Positions 1-7,192 of a stretch of DNA of 18,233 nucleotides are shown piece after piece; position 1 is the stretch's first letter, and each line of letters opens with the position of its first letter. Source of the stretch: JABDPF01 sp036351055 (GTDB taxonomy: Bacteria > Pseudomonadota > Gammaproteobacteria > Xanthomonadales > SZUA-36). Made by a program: the position numbers and the translations under genes. The stretch spans positions 1 to 18,233 of the forward strand of contig JAZBOH010000222.1 in assembly GCA_036351055.1 (NCBI GenBank), given 5' to 3'. The notes under the pieces are model-generated. The model made no database searches, had not been told where the DNA came from, and saw only the letters and a list, made by a program, of their open reading frames with translations.

Positions 1-624
1 CCGGTTGCGGCTGTTCATGGCCGCCAGGCCGCCGTCCGCGGGCCAGCGGTAGTACCGCGGTCCCTGGTCCTGCTGCTGGAAACCGAGTATGGCGAACTCG
101 TAGCCCGTTTGCAGGGATTCCATGGCGCGGATGACGGTGCCCCTGACCAGGGATTCGTGCGGGGCCAGGAAACGGTTCATGTCGACCAGGAACAGGATGC
201 GTTTCTGGTCCGTTTTCAGGCCGAGGAAACGGAAGGTCACCAGGTTGCTGCCTTCCTCCTGCTCGGTTTCCACCGGGCTTGGCGGCGGCGGGGGCGGCTG
301 GTCCAGCCGGGCCTGCTGTTCCGCGTTCAGGATGTCCCTTTCGGCGGAAACCGTTTCGTATTCGGCCTGCAGTTGCTGGTGCCGGGTTTGCGCCGCCAGC
401 AGCGCTTCCAGGATGTCCCGGCTGCCCTCCTCGGTCTGCTCCAGCATGGCCTGGGTCTGTCCGGCAAGCTCTTCCAGGTACTCCAGGTCACCCTGTGAGC
501 GAACCTCTTTCTGGTAATCGGGCATCAGGATGATGCTGATGATGATGAACGCGCCCATCGCCGAGGCGAACAGGTCGATCGCTGAAAGCGAATAGACCTC
601 GAAGGTGCGCCGTCGCGACCTCAT
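1..624 (-). CDS. Membrane-anchored vWA-like protein, degenerate metal site (3' end outside window)
   Basis: The frame is open from ATG at 624 to the window edge (208 codons), so the C-terminus is missing. Residues 1-16 are basic and polar. A single hydrophobic segment at about 17-35 (starting AIDLFASAMGAF) should anchor it in the inner membrane with the rest in the periplasm. Then come a predicted coiled coil (about 40-105), a proline linker (PPPPPP near 110) and the start of a vWA fold (about 128 onward, ILFLVDMNRF). The fold is paralogous to the next gene upstream, whose N-terminus is nearly superimposable. The metal-ion-dependent adhesion site, normally DxSxS, reads D148-M-N-R-F, so both serines are gone. 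Its ATG overlaps the upstream stop as ATGA, indicating translational coupling. The Asp17 preceding the membrane segment recalls ExbD/TolR/MotB. Family identity is inferred from the paralogue; function unknown. Confidence 0.75.
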   Translation of the reverse strand, partial: MRSRRRTFEVYSLSAIDLFASAMGAFIIISIILMPDYQKEVRSQGDLEYLEELAGQTQAMLEQTEEGSRDILEALLAAQTRHQQLQAEYETVSAERDILNAEQQARLDQPPPPPPSPVETEQEEGSNLVTFRFLGLKTDQKRILFLVDMNRFLAPHESLVRGTVIRAMESLQTGYEFAILGFQQQDQGPRYYRWPADGGLAAMNSRNR

Positions 625-1544
625 CGTGAAACACCCACGAAATCACCACCGTTCTGTTTCGCAAGGGTTTGCAGAAACATCACCAGGCCGCGGTTCTGCG
701 TGTAGTCGCCGATGGCCACGGTGTGGATTTCTTTGTTTTCGTATCGGTTGAGGCCGGTAATGTCCTGGATGATAAAACCCGGTGCATTATCCGGTTCACC
801 ATCGCTGAGCAGGATTACCGCCTCGGCCGGGTATTGCAGTGCGGATAGCACGGCGTAATGGGTTGGCGTGGAACCGGAAAAACGCCGTGCCAGCGACAGC
901 ACAAAATTCTTTGCATCGTCGAGGTTGGCCGGCGTGGCCTGTACCAGTCCCGAACGATCAGGGAAGGACCAGAGCGTCGGTGATGGATTTCCCTGGTAGC
1001 CGATGATGGCGAATTCATTGCTCTCGTCCAGCGGTTCGAGCATGTCCAGGACGGACTCGACCATCAGGTCGGTGTAGGACAGCATGCTGCCGGACATGTC
1101 GATAACGATGACGAAGGACTTTTTCTCCGACGCCAGCCCCAGGATGGAGAACTCGACCCCGGCGACCAGCGCCTCGGGTTCCTCGGTGATTTCTTCAACC
1201 GGCTCCGGTTCCTTCACCGGCTTTTCGGCTAGCTGGGTCTTGATGTCCGCCATGTTCTGCCGGATTCGTGAAATTTGCGCTTCGATGCCGCGGTTGGCCT
1301 CATCGAGTTCGCGAACTTCGCTGGTCGAGGTGCGCTGGTCAGCCAGAAGTTCCGCGATTTCGCCCGACGCCAGGCGGCGCATGTCCTGGATTTCCTGCGT
1401 GCGCGAAAAGGCATCGTCGCTGCCCGCATTGCGGTAGTAGGGAAACAGGATCATCACCAGCAGGATAAAGGCGCCGAGCGCAGATGCGAACAGGTCGATT
1501 GCCGAGGTAGAAAATACGCTGGTTTGGCGGTTAAGTCTTCGCAT
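621..1544 (-). CDS. Membrane-anchored vWA-domain protein with intact MIDAS
   Basis: This is a 307-residue protein with one N-terminal membrane segment (about 17-36), a coiled coil (about 45-105), an acidic, proline-containing linker (about 108-125) and a C-terminal vWA domain (about 143-307). The metal site is complete: D149-M-S-G-S, a Thr in STPTH (226-228) and D248 in LSDGEPD. vWA domains bind protein partners through a divalent metal. The N-terminal topology resembles the ExbD/TolR/MotB stator subunits, with Asp17 at the start of the helix, so a proton-channel partner is plausible (inference). I chose ATG at 1544 because its N-terminus aligns residue by residue with the paralogue downstream. 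An in-frame TTG at 1583 would add 13 residues. No strong Shine-Dalgarno sequence precedes either start. It is divergent from the CHAT gene with an intergenic gap of about 80 bp. Confidence 0.85.
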   Translation of the reverse strand: MRRLNRQTSVFSTSAIDLFASALGAFILLVMILFPYYRNAGSDDAFSRTQEIQDMRRLASGEIAELLADQRTSTSEVRELDEANRGIEAQISRIRQNMADIKTQLAEKPVKEPEPVEEITEEPEALVAGVEFSILGLASEKKSFVIVIDMSGSMLSYTDLMVESVLDMLEPLDESNEFAIIGYQGNPSPTLWSFPDRSGLVQATPANLDDAKNFVLSLARRFSGSTPTHYAVLSALQYPAEAVILLSDGEPDNAPGFIIQDITGLNRYENKEIHTVAIGDYTQNRGLVMFLQTLAKQNGGDFVGVSR

Positions 1545-1591
1545 GGATGCCCGCAAGCTAACAAAAAGCCCTGTCAACAGCAATTGACCGG

Positions 1592-1620
1592 TTGACCTTC
1601 ACGGCTCTGACCGCTATTTA
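1592..1620 (+). promoter_or_regulatory. Possible promoter of the CHAT-TPR gene
   Basis: TTGACC (1592-1597) is followed after 17 bp by TATTTA (1615-1620), a weak sigma-70-like pair. The -10 ends six bases before the ATG at 1627, so the transcript would be almost leaderless. No Shine-Dalgarno sequence precedes that ATG. TTGACC also occurs a second time just upstream (1584-1589), giving a TTGACCGG-TTGACC repeat that could be an operator in this divergent region. Weak prediction. Confidence 0.3.
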
Positions 1621-1626
1621 TGTGCG

Positions 1627-4600
1627 ATGTTCTGGCCTTTACGCAAAATCATCAAGGGTTCCCTGGCTGTACTGCTCCTGTCGACCTGCGCCGCCGTGCC
1701 GGCCCAGCAGGAAGAGGCGTCAGCCGCGCGGCCAGCCGAATACATGATCTACCAGTACCCCGCGGTCTCGCTGGTTGTCGTGATCGATACGCTGGAGAGC
1801 GAATTCGAGGCGCAAATCAGCGGCCCGGAGGGCGCACTGGTCAGTGAAACGGCCGTTGCATCGCGCCGCATCGGGCCCGTTTACCAGTTTGTCGAGGCGG
1901 TGGACATACCCCGGCAACTGATGATCGAGGTAAACCCGGCCCGGCGCATCGAACGTTCACGTATTGGGCTGGAGCTGATGCAACTGCCCGATACGGACCG
2001 CAATTCACGCGCCCTGGCCAGTGCTTACCGCTACCTGGCGCACGGTATGAAGCGTGTTCATGGCGACAACACCACGGTGTGGGCGGAACGGACCTATTCC
2101 CTGCGTAACGCCGCCCAGGCTTTTGCCGCCATGGGTATGGAGGAAATGCGCCTGTGGTCTGAGTATTACGCCACGCACCTCATTCTTTACGAAATCAGGG
2201 ACGTGTTGCTGGCCATGGAACGTGCGTACACGATCCGCGCGGCGGCCCGCAAGGCCGGCTTCGAAACCATCGAGCTCACCACCCGTGTGCTGGAAGCCGA
2301 CGCCATGATGATGGCGGGGGATAATTCAAGCGGCACCCAGTCTTTTGAACGGTACGAAAGCGCGCACGAAGCCTGGGAAGACGTTGCGCGGATGGCGGAA
2401 GCCCAGGGTTACGCCGCGGAGCGGGGCCGGGCATTGTACCAGGACGGTATGGCTTACGAGCGCCAGGGGCGCCTGGACCGGGCCATCGGGCGTTACGAGC
2501 AGGCGTTGGATGTGACGGCAACGGCGTCAGACCCGGATTTGATGAACCGGATACGCGCCACCGCGGCGGCGGCATACGAGACCCGTGGCAGCACCAGCGG
2601 GGCGATCAGCCTGCTGGATGATATTTCGGGGGACCTCTCAGGAAGCGAAGAACAGGTGGCGGGCCTGGAACTGGCCGGCAACCTTTTTGAGAAAGGCCGC
2701 TTGCTGAACAGCACATTCCGCTTTGCCGACGCGGCGCTGGAGTTGCGCAGTGCGCTGGAACTGCAGAAGGACAGGTTGGCGGACGGCCAGTGGGGCCCGG
2801 TTGGCCTGGAGTTGGCCTGGTCACACTACTCCATGGGCTACCTGGAAACGGCCGAGGCCTTGATCAGCGAGTCCCTGCCACGGACGCCCGGGAGCAGGAG
2901 AGAAGCCCTGGCCAGGGCTTACGGCGTACTGGCTGACATCAGCCGGGAACGTGGCCAATTCGAGCAAATGCAGGGGTATCGGAAGCAGCAGTCCGGGTTC
3001 TTGAGCGCCGGGGTGGAGCGGGCCGGGTTCCTGTTCGAATCGGCAATTGATGCCCAGCGGCGCGAGGGCCCTGGCTCGGCAGAGGCCATCCGCCTGTTTC
3101 AACAGGCGCGACAGGCGGCTTCCGGCAGTGACCGGCTGACCGGCAAGCGGGCCGGTTTATACCTTTGCCTGGCGGAACTGCACGGCCGCGGTTCTGCGGC
3201 TTGTGATCTGGAACAGGCACGGCTGAACTACGCGGCATTGCAAATGGGTGGTTTACCCGCTGTTGAAATCGATTCCGGCCTGGTCTGGGCGAGGATACTA
3301 CACCTGAAAGGCCGTCATTCCGAAGCGCGGGCGCTGATGGAGGATCTGGTCGACGGCGTGCAGTTCTACCGGGAACGTTTACCCGGTGCGATAGCAGCGT
3401 GGTACTGGAGCAATCGTGAAATCCTGTTTCAAACTTACCTGGACCTGGCGCTTGCTGCTTCCCCCGCCGGACCGGGCGACGGCCGAGAGCTTTTACTTGC
3501 ACTGGACCGCGTTCGCCAGTTGGAGCGGGTCGTGGACAACACCGGGGATGGAGCGGATGGCGTACGCAACCTGCTTGCACGGGTCGAGGCGGCCCAGCCC
3601 GCGCCCGGTGATGAGCTTTCGCGCCAATCGCACAAGGAACTGGAAGCGTTCAGGGGCCGCTCCGGCTGGTCCAGCACCGCCCTCTCCGGGGGTGCGCTTG
3701 AAACAGCGCTGTCCACCCTGGGGCGCGGTGATTCCGTGCTGGCCTATTATTTTGCCGAGGCTGCCGTATTTGCTGTTCTGGCCACGGGCAAAGACGTCAA
3801 GCAAGTCCGGCTGTCTTCGAGCAAGCGAATCCGGGGCCAGTTCGAATCGCTCCGCGGAACATTCCAGGACCCGAACGCCGGCGCGCCGGACAGGGGGCTG
3901 GAAAACCTGGGTGAGCTGCTTTTGGGCCCCCTGTCCCGGCAACTGGGGGAGCGCATTTTCCTGCTGCCGTCGGGATCACTGAACGGTTTCCCGTTTGATG
4001 CGCTACGGCTGGATGGCAAGTACCTGGCGGAAGGGCACCAGCTTATCCATATCGAATCGCTGTCCTCCGTGGCAGCGGCCCTGGCGCCGTTGGCGGCGGA
4101 CTACGGCGAGCGTGTTTTCCTGGCAGGCAATCCGCGTTCGGGCCGTGACCTGTTCAGCTATGGCGTCTCCACGTCTGAAGAGATCAGCGCGGTCCGTGAT
4201 GGGTTCGTGGGCGATGGCCTGCATATCGTCCAGGGCGTTGCCTTGCGCGGCGATGAATTTGATGACGAGCGGTACCGTAACGCCGCTCTGGTGCACCTGG
4301 CGATGCCGGGCCGCGTGGACCTGGCTTACCCGGAACGTTCCAGGCTGCTGCTTTCAGGCGAACGGGAAACCCCCACAACGGAGTTCCTGTCACCGGCTGA
4401 TCTGCGCGCCATTGGCCTGAAAGCACAACTGGCGGTCCTCAGCGGGACCGCTTTCACGGCCAGGCCAAAGTCCGATTTCGACAGCCGGCTGGGCCTGGTC
4501 AACGACCTTCAGAGTGCCGGTGCGCGCCAGGTCCTGGCCTCGCTTTGGCCAACGGGTGATACGGAGACGGCGGCGTTCATGGCCGAGTTCTATCAACGCC

Positions 4601-4716
4601 TGGAGGCTGACAGGAACGTATCGGAGGCCCTGTTTCAAACCCGAAAAGCCCGGATTAAGACCGGAAACGGGGAAAAATTACGTTCTTGGGCGGGTTTCCA
4701 GCTTTTTATCAGGTAG
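1627..4716 (+). CDS. Exported TPR protein with C-terminal CHAT domain lacking the catalytic dyad
   Basis: This 1029-residue protein starts with a signal peptide (basic MFWPLRKIIKG, hydrophobic LAVLLLSTCAAVPAQ), probably cut after VPA around residue 26. LSTC is a poor lipobox, so a lipoprotein is less likely. The middle (about 120-650) is helical with TPR-like repeats, for example the helix pair around 265-305 (ALYQDGMAYERQGRLDRAIG) and another around 398-420. The C-terminus (about 690-1029) is a CHAT domain: LLPSGSLNGFPFDAL near 778, LVHLAMPG at 888-895, LAVLSGTAFT at 935-944, GARQVLASLWP and a final WAGFQLF. CHAT proteases need the His of HFATHG and the Cys of LSAC. Here these are Pro894 and Thr941, so it should be a pseudoprotease, perhaps a binding scaffold. 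It lies divergent to two membrane vWA proteins, suggesting a shared periplasmic function (inference). Confidence 0.88.
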   Translation: MFWPLRKIIKGSLAVLLLSTCAAVPAQQEEASAARPAEYMIYQYPAVSLVVVIDTLESEFEAQISGPEGALVSETAVASRRIGPVYQFVEAVDIPRQLMIEVNPARRIERSRIGLELMQLPDTDRNSRALASAYRYLAHGMKRVHGDNTTVWAERTYSLRNAAQAFAAMGMEEMRLWSEYYATHLILYEIRDVLLAMERAYTIRAAARKAGFETIELTTRVLEADAMMMAGDNSSGTQSFERYESAHEAWEDVARMAEAQGYAAERGRALYQDGMAYERQGRLDRAIGRYEQALDVTATASDPDLMNRIRATAAAAYETRGSTSGAISLLDDISGDLSGSEEQVAGLELAGNLFEKGRLLNSTFRFADAALELRSALELQKDRLADGQWGPVGLELAWSHYSMGYLETAEALISESLPRTPGSRREALARAYGVLADISRERGQFEQMQGYRKQQSGFLSAGVERAGFLFESAIDAQRREGPGSAEAIRLFQQARQAASGSDRLTGKRAGLYLCLAELHGRGSAACDLEQARLNYAALQMGGLPAVEIDSGLVWARILHLKGRHSEARALMEDLVDGVQFYRERLPGAIAAWYWSNREILFQTYLDLALAASPAGPGDGRELLLALDRVRQLERVVDNTGDGADGVRNLLARVEAAQPAPGDELSRQSHKELEAFRGRSGWSSTALSGGALETALSTLGRGDSVLAYYFAEAAVFAVLATGKDVKQVRLSSSKRIRGQFESLRGTFQDPNAGAPDRGLENLGELLLGPLSRQLGERIFLLPSGSLNGFPFDALRLDGKYLAEGHQLIHIESLSSVAAALAPLAADYGERVFLAGNPRSGRDLFSYGVSTSEEISAVRDGFVGDGLHIVQGVALRGDEFDDERYRNAALVHLAMPGRVDLAYPERSRLLLSGERETPTTEFLSPADLRAIGLKAQLAVLSGTAFTARPKSDFDSRLGLVNDLQSAGARQVLASLWPTGDTETAAFMAEFYQRLEADRNVSEALFQTRKARIKTGNGEKLRSWAGFQLFIR

Positions 4717-4778
4717 AATGAGAGTTTCCCGCTCAGCGGACAATCTAAAAACAGAATCTTGCCCGGAGGGTATTTCAA

Positions 4779-5582
4779 GTGGAGAAAAGAAAATTCCTGG
4801 TTGTTGTCGATCCATCTCATGAAAGGCACCTGGCGTTGGAGCGCATGCTCGAAATCGTTCGCCAGCGGAGCGAGTGGGTCAGCGATTTTCATTTGCTGAT
4901 TGGCTTCGAAGGTGCGGACAAGGCCGATCCGGACACACCGACCGAGGTCATCCTTGGCAAGGTATGGTTGGACGAACTGCTGGCTCCGCTGGATGAGCTG
5001 GGTGTTACGTACACAACGGAGTTGTTCTGGACCGCGAATTGGCGCAAATCCATTACGGACGCAGCTGATCGCTATGCCTGCGACACGATCATGTTGTGCG
5101 AATCATCCGCCGAGCACAAGCGTGGCATAACCGATTCCAAGTGGGACCTCGTTCGGCAGGCCAAGAGCGACGTGGTTATCGTGGACGAGGGCACCGAGGC
5201 GCCGATCAAGTGCATCCTCGCCGCCGTCAATACACAGGCCAAGGACGCGGGACACCGGGCGCTCAATGACCGGATTCTCGAGCGCGGCAAGTTCCTGGCC
5301 GAGTATTTCGGTGCGGACTACCACGTCGTCAATGCCTATACCGACAGCGAGAATTTCCCGGACCGCCAGTTGATAGCGCGCATGAGCGGCCTGCCGCGTG
5401 AAAACATCCACCGTGACATGGGCAAGCCCGAAGACGTCATCGCCGCAATCGTAGAAAAGGTAGGCGCCGACATGGTCATCCTCGGCATCAGCCCGCGTAC
5501 CGGTCTCTCGGCCAAGTTCGCCAGCCATACCACCGAAAAAGTGATGGAAAAGATTACCGTTGACGTGGTGGCTCTGAACTGA
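4779..5582 (+). CDS. Tandem universal stress protein, UspE-like
   Basis: This 267-residue cytoplasmic protein has two Usp domains. The first (about 1-140) begins KRKFLVVVDPS. The second (about 148-267) ends with VDVVALN, the usual last strand. The length and the end motif GISPRTGLSAKF (from residue 236) match UspE-type proteins. ATP-binding Usp domains carry G-2X-G-9X-G(S/T). Here the second Gly is Pro239 and the later Gly-Asn is Ser-His, so nucleotide binding may be altered or lost. The start is GTG, set by GGAGG at 4765-4769 with nine-base spacing. A TAGAAT box at 4714-4719, overlapping the CHAT stop codon, could be a -10 element but has no good -35. A strong terminator follows. The exact stress role cannot be read from the sequence. 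Confidence 0.9.
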   Translation: MEKRKFLVVVDPSHERHLALERMLEIVRQRSEWVSDFHLLIGFEGADKADPDTPTEVILGKVWLDELLAPLDELGVTYTTELFWTANWRKSITDAADRYACDTIMLCESSAEHKRGITDSKWDLVRQAKSDVVIVDEGTEAPIKCILAAVNTQAKDAGHRALNDRILERGKFLAEYFGADYHVVNAYTDSENFPDRQLIARMSGLPRENIHRDMGKPEDVIAAIVEKVGADMVILGISPRTGLSAKFASHTTEKVMEKITVDVVALN

Positions 5583-5604
5583 GCATCAATTTTTATCTGG
5601 CGTG

Positions 5605-5636
5605 AAAAAGCCCTGGCGATTGCCGGGGTTTTTTTT
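5605..5636 (+). terminator. Rho-independent terminator after the Usp gene
   Basis: A 7-bp stem (CCCTGGC 5611-5617 with GCCGGGG 5622-5628, one G-U pair) with loop GATT is followed by eight T residues (5629-5636). A short A run precedes it. It lies 22 bases after the Usp stop codon. Confidence 0.85.
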
Positions 5637-5669
5637 GTCAGTCAAATCAACAGGGTTGGAGGTTAGGTC

Positions 5670-5843
5670 GTGGAAATCCGGAGTTCCCGTCAAGCAGACA
5701 TTGATGCCATTGCGAAACTGCATTGCGAGGCGTTCGGGCCGCAAGAAGGAGAAGCGGTGGCTGCACTGGCGGGAATAAAAAAAGCCGGCTGCAACGCAGC
5801 CGGCTTTTTTATCCCTTTTCGGTCAAACAGGGTTTGCTACTGA
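5670..5843 (+). pseudogene. Truncated GNAT acetyltransferase N-terminus
   Basis: A GTG at 5670 has an excellent Shine-Dalgarno sequence, GGAGG at 5658-5662, with seven-base spacing. The first 34 codons read VEIRSSRQADIDAIAKLHCE followed by AFGPQEGEAVAALA. This resembles the start of YhbS-type GNAT N-acetyltransferases (strand 1, then helix 1 with an aromatic Ala-Phe and a Glu-rich turn). From codon 36 the frame runs through the terminator hairpin (KKAGCNAAGFF) and stops at 5841-5843 after 57 codons. The acetyl-CoA binding motif and the rest of the domain are absent. I read it as the 5' remnant of a gene deleted at the terminator. It could still be translated into a short peptide. It overlaps the convergent TPR gene's stop by a few bases. 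The family assignment rests on about 34 residues. Confidence 0.5.
5777..5810. terminator. Bidirectional rho-independent terminator
   Basis: A perfect 9-bp stem (GCCGGCTGC 5784-5792 with GCAGCCGGC 5796-5804) and loop AAC is flanked by seven A residues on the left and six T residues on the right. It therefore works in both directions. Its main client is probably the minus-strand TonB operon, which ends at 5837. Confidence 0.9.
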
Positions 5844-7180
5844 TTACCCTCGATCACCTCGAGAAGCTCATCGCGCTCGCGTGGCTGGAAGTCCGGAACT
5901 TCCTGTCTCATCAGGTCGCGGCGCTTGATTTCGCTGTCGACGTAGTTGATCCACTGGCCAGCTGCGCGTGCGGAACGCTTGTCCCGTGACGCGGCCTGGA
6001 AGGCCGTGCGCGCCTGTTCCAGAAGCTTTTGGTTGAACAGCGCCATTCCCAGCATAATGTTGGCCTGGTCTGACCGTTTCAAACCGCCCATCTTGATCCC
6101 CTGGCGTGCCGCGGTTGCGGCTTCTTTCCACTGCTCCAGGTTGATGTGCGACTGCGCGAGACGGATATACAGTTCGCCGTCATCGGACATTTTCGCGGCG
6201 CGTTCCAGCGGCGGGATGGACTTCTGGTCTTCACGGGCCTGGTACCAGGCCTGGGACAACAGGCGCAGGTTGCGCTCGTTGGCCTTGACGATCCCGGACT
6301 CCATTTCCCGGTCAAGAACGACAGCCGCCTTGTAGGGCAGACCGTGCAGGAGGTACAGGTTGGCCAGGTTGGTGACCTGCGAAGTATTGCTCAGGTAGTC
6401 TTTTTCATACAGCGTTTCGACCAGGGCCAACTGCTTCTTGGTATCGCCCAGCTCGCTGTAGATACCCGCCAGCACCAGGATATACGTGTCCTTGGGGTAG
6501 TAGGCGATCAATTCCTTGACCACCTCGAGCATGCTGTCGTAGTCCTTCTGCTCGAAGTAGATCACGCGCAACAGCAACAGCCAGTTTTCCTTGGGCTTCT
6601 GGCCCTGCTCGCGGTACATGTTGATGGCGGTCTTGATCGGCACCAGGGCTTCGTCGTAACGGGCCAGCTGGAACAGGGCCTGACCTTCGATCATGTAGAC
6701 GTCGGCGCTGGGCTCGGGAATGATGGCCATCAGTTCGCGGATCACGACCAGGGCGCTGTCGTAGTCTTCCAGCGTGAAGTACAGCTGGGCCTTGGTTTTC
6801 AGCGTGCTCTGGGTCAGTGCTTCAGGAAGCTCGGGCTGCGCCAGTACCTGGTCGTAGGCGTCGATCGCGTCTGCATAACGTTCCTGCAGGTAGTACGAAT
6901 AGGCCGAGATGTTCCAGATCTGTGCGAGCTCATAGGGGCTCAGTTTTTTCTTGCCACTCCTGAGATCGTCGATCTTGACCTGCGCGGTGGCGTAGTCCTT
7001 GGTTTCGATGAGTTCCTGGACCTCGACCAGCACTTCATAAACCTGCTGGCTCATGGCGACCGTTGCCTTGGTCTTCTTCTCCTCCTTTTTCTGCACCTGC
7101 GCCATGGCGCTGCCCGCGGTTCCCAGAACGAGGACTCCGGCCAGCAGAGCGACGATGAGCCTGGATAAATAGTTTTTCAT
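5837..7180 (-). CDS. Exported TPR protein of the TonB2 cluster
   Basis: This 447-residue protein begins with a clear signal peptide (MKNYLSRLIVALLAGVLVLG, cleavage after AMA at about residue 27), so it is periplasmic. After a short Lys/Glu-rich linker, nearly the whole chain is helix-turn-helix repeats of TPR type, for example around 95-125 (YYLQERYADAIDAYDQVLAQ) and 150-180. A TPR protein in this position is a regular partner of Vibrio/Shewanella-type TonB2 systems. It probably assists assembly or function of the transducer at the outer membrane, but its mechanism is not known to me. It is the last gene of the operon. GAGGAG immediately after the tonB stop gives seven-base spacing to the ATG, with only 12 bases between the genes. 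The bidirectional terminator lies just downstream. Confidence 0.88.
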   Translation of the reverse strand: MKNYLSRLIVALLAGVLVLGTAGSAMAQVQKKEEKKTKATVAMSQQVYEVLVEVQELIETKDYATAQVKIDDLRSGKKKLSPYELAQIWNISAYSYYLQERYADAIDAYDQVLAQPELPEALTQSTLKTKAQLYFTLEDYDSALVVIRELMAIIPEPSADVYMIEGQALFQLARYDEALVPIKTAINMYREQGQKPKENWLLLLRVIYFEQKDYDSMLEVVKELIAYYPKDTYILVLAGIYSELGDTKKQLALVETLYEKDYLSNTSQVTNLANLYLLHGLPYKAAVVLDREMESGIVKANERNLRLLSQAWYQAREDQKSIPPLERAAKMSDDGELYIRLAQSHINLEQWKEAATAARQGIKMGGLKRSDQANIMLGMALFNQKLLEQARTAFQAASRDKRSARAAGQWINYVDSEIKRRDLMRQEVPDFQPRERDELLEVIEGNQ

Positions 7181-7192
7181 TCGTCCGCTCCT

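Noticed and set aside
109..533. Overlapping plus-strand open frames at the left edge
   Set aside because: They are antisense shadows of the minus-strand vWA-like gene, which has a coherent membrane helix, linker and domain and a coupled start. The plus-strand frames show no recognisable motif.
1792..4716. CHAT gene as an active caspase-like protease of a CRISPR type III-E (Craspase-like) system
   Set aside because: Both catalytic residues are missing, a signal peptide is present, and no CRISPR array or cas gene is in the window.
6146..7168. A 340-codon plus-strand open frame opposite the TPR gene
   Set aside because: It is a shadow of GC-rich coding on the other strand, with a low-complexity Gln/Val/Asp/Leu composition and no independent ribosome binding site or domain.
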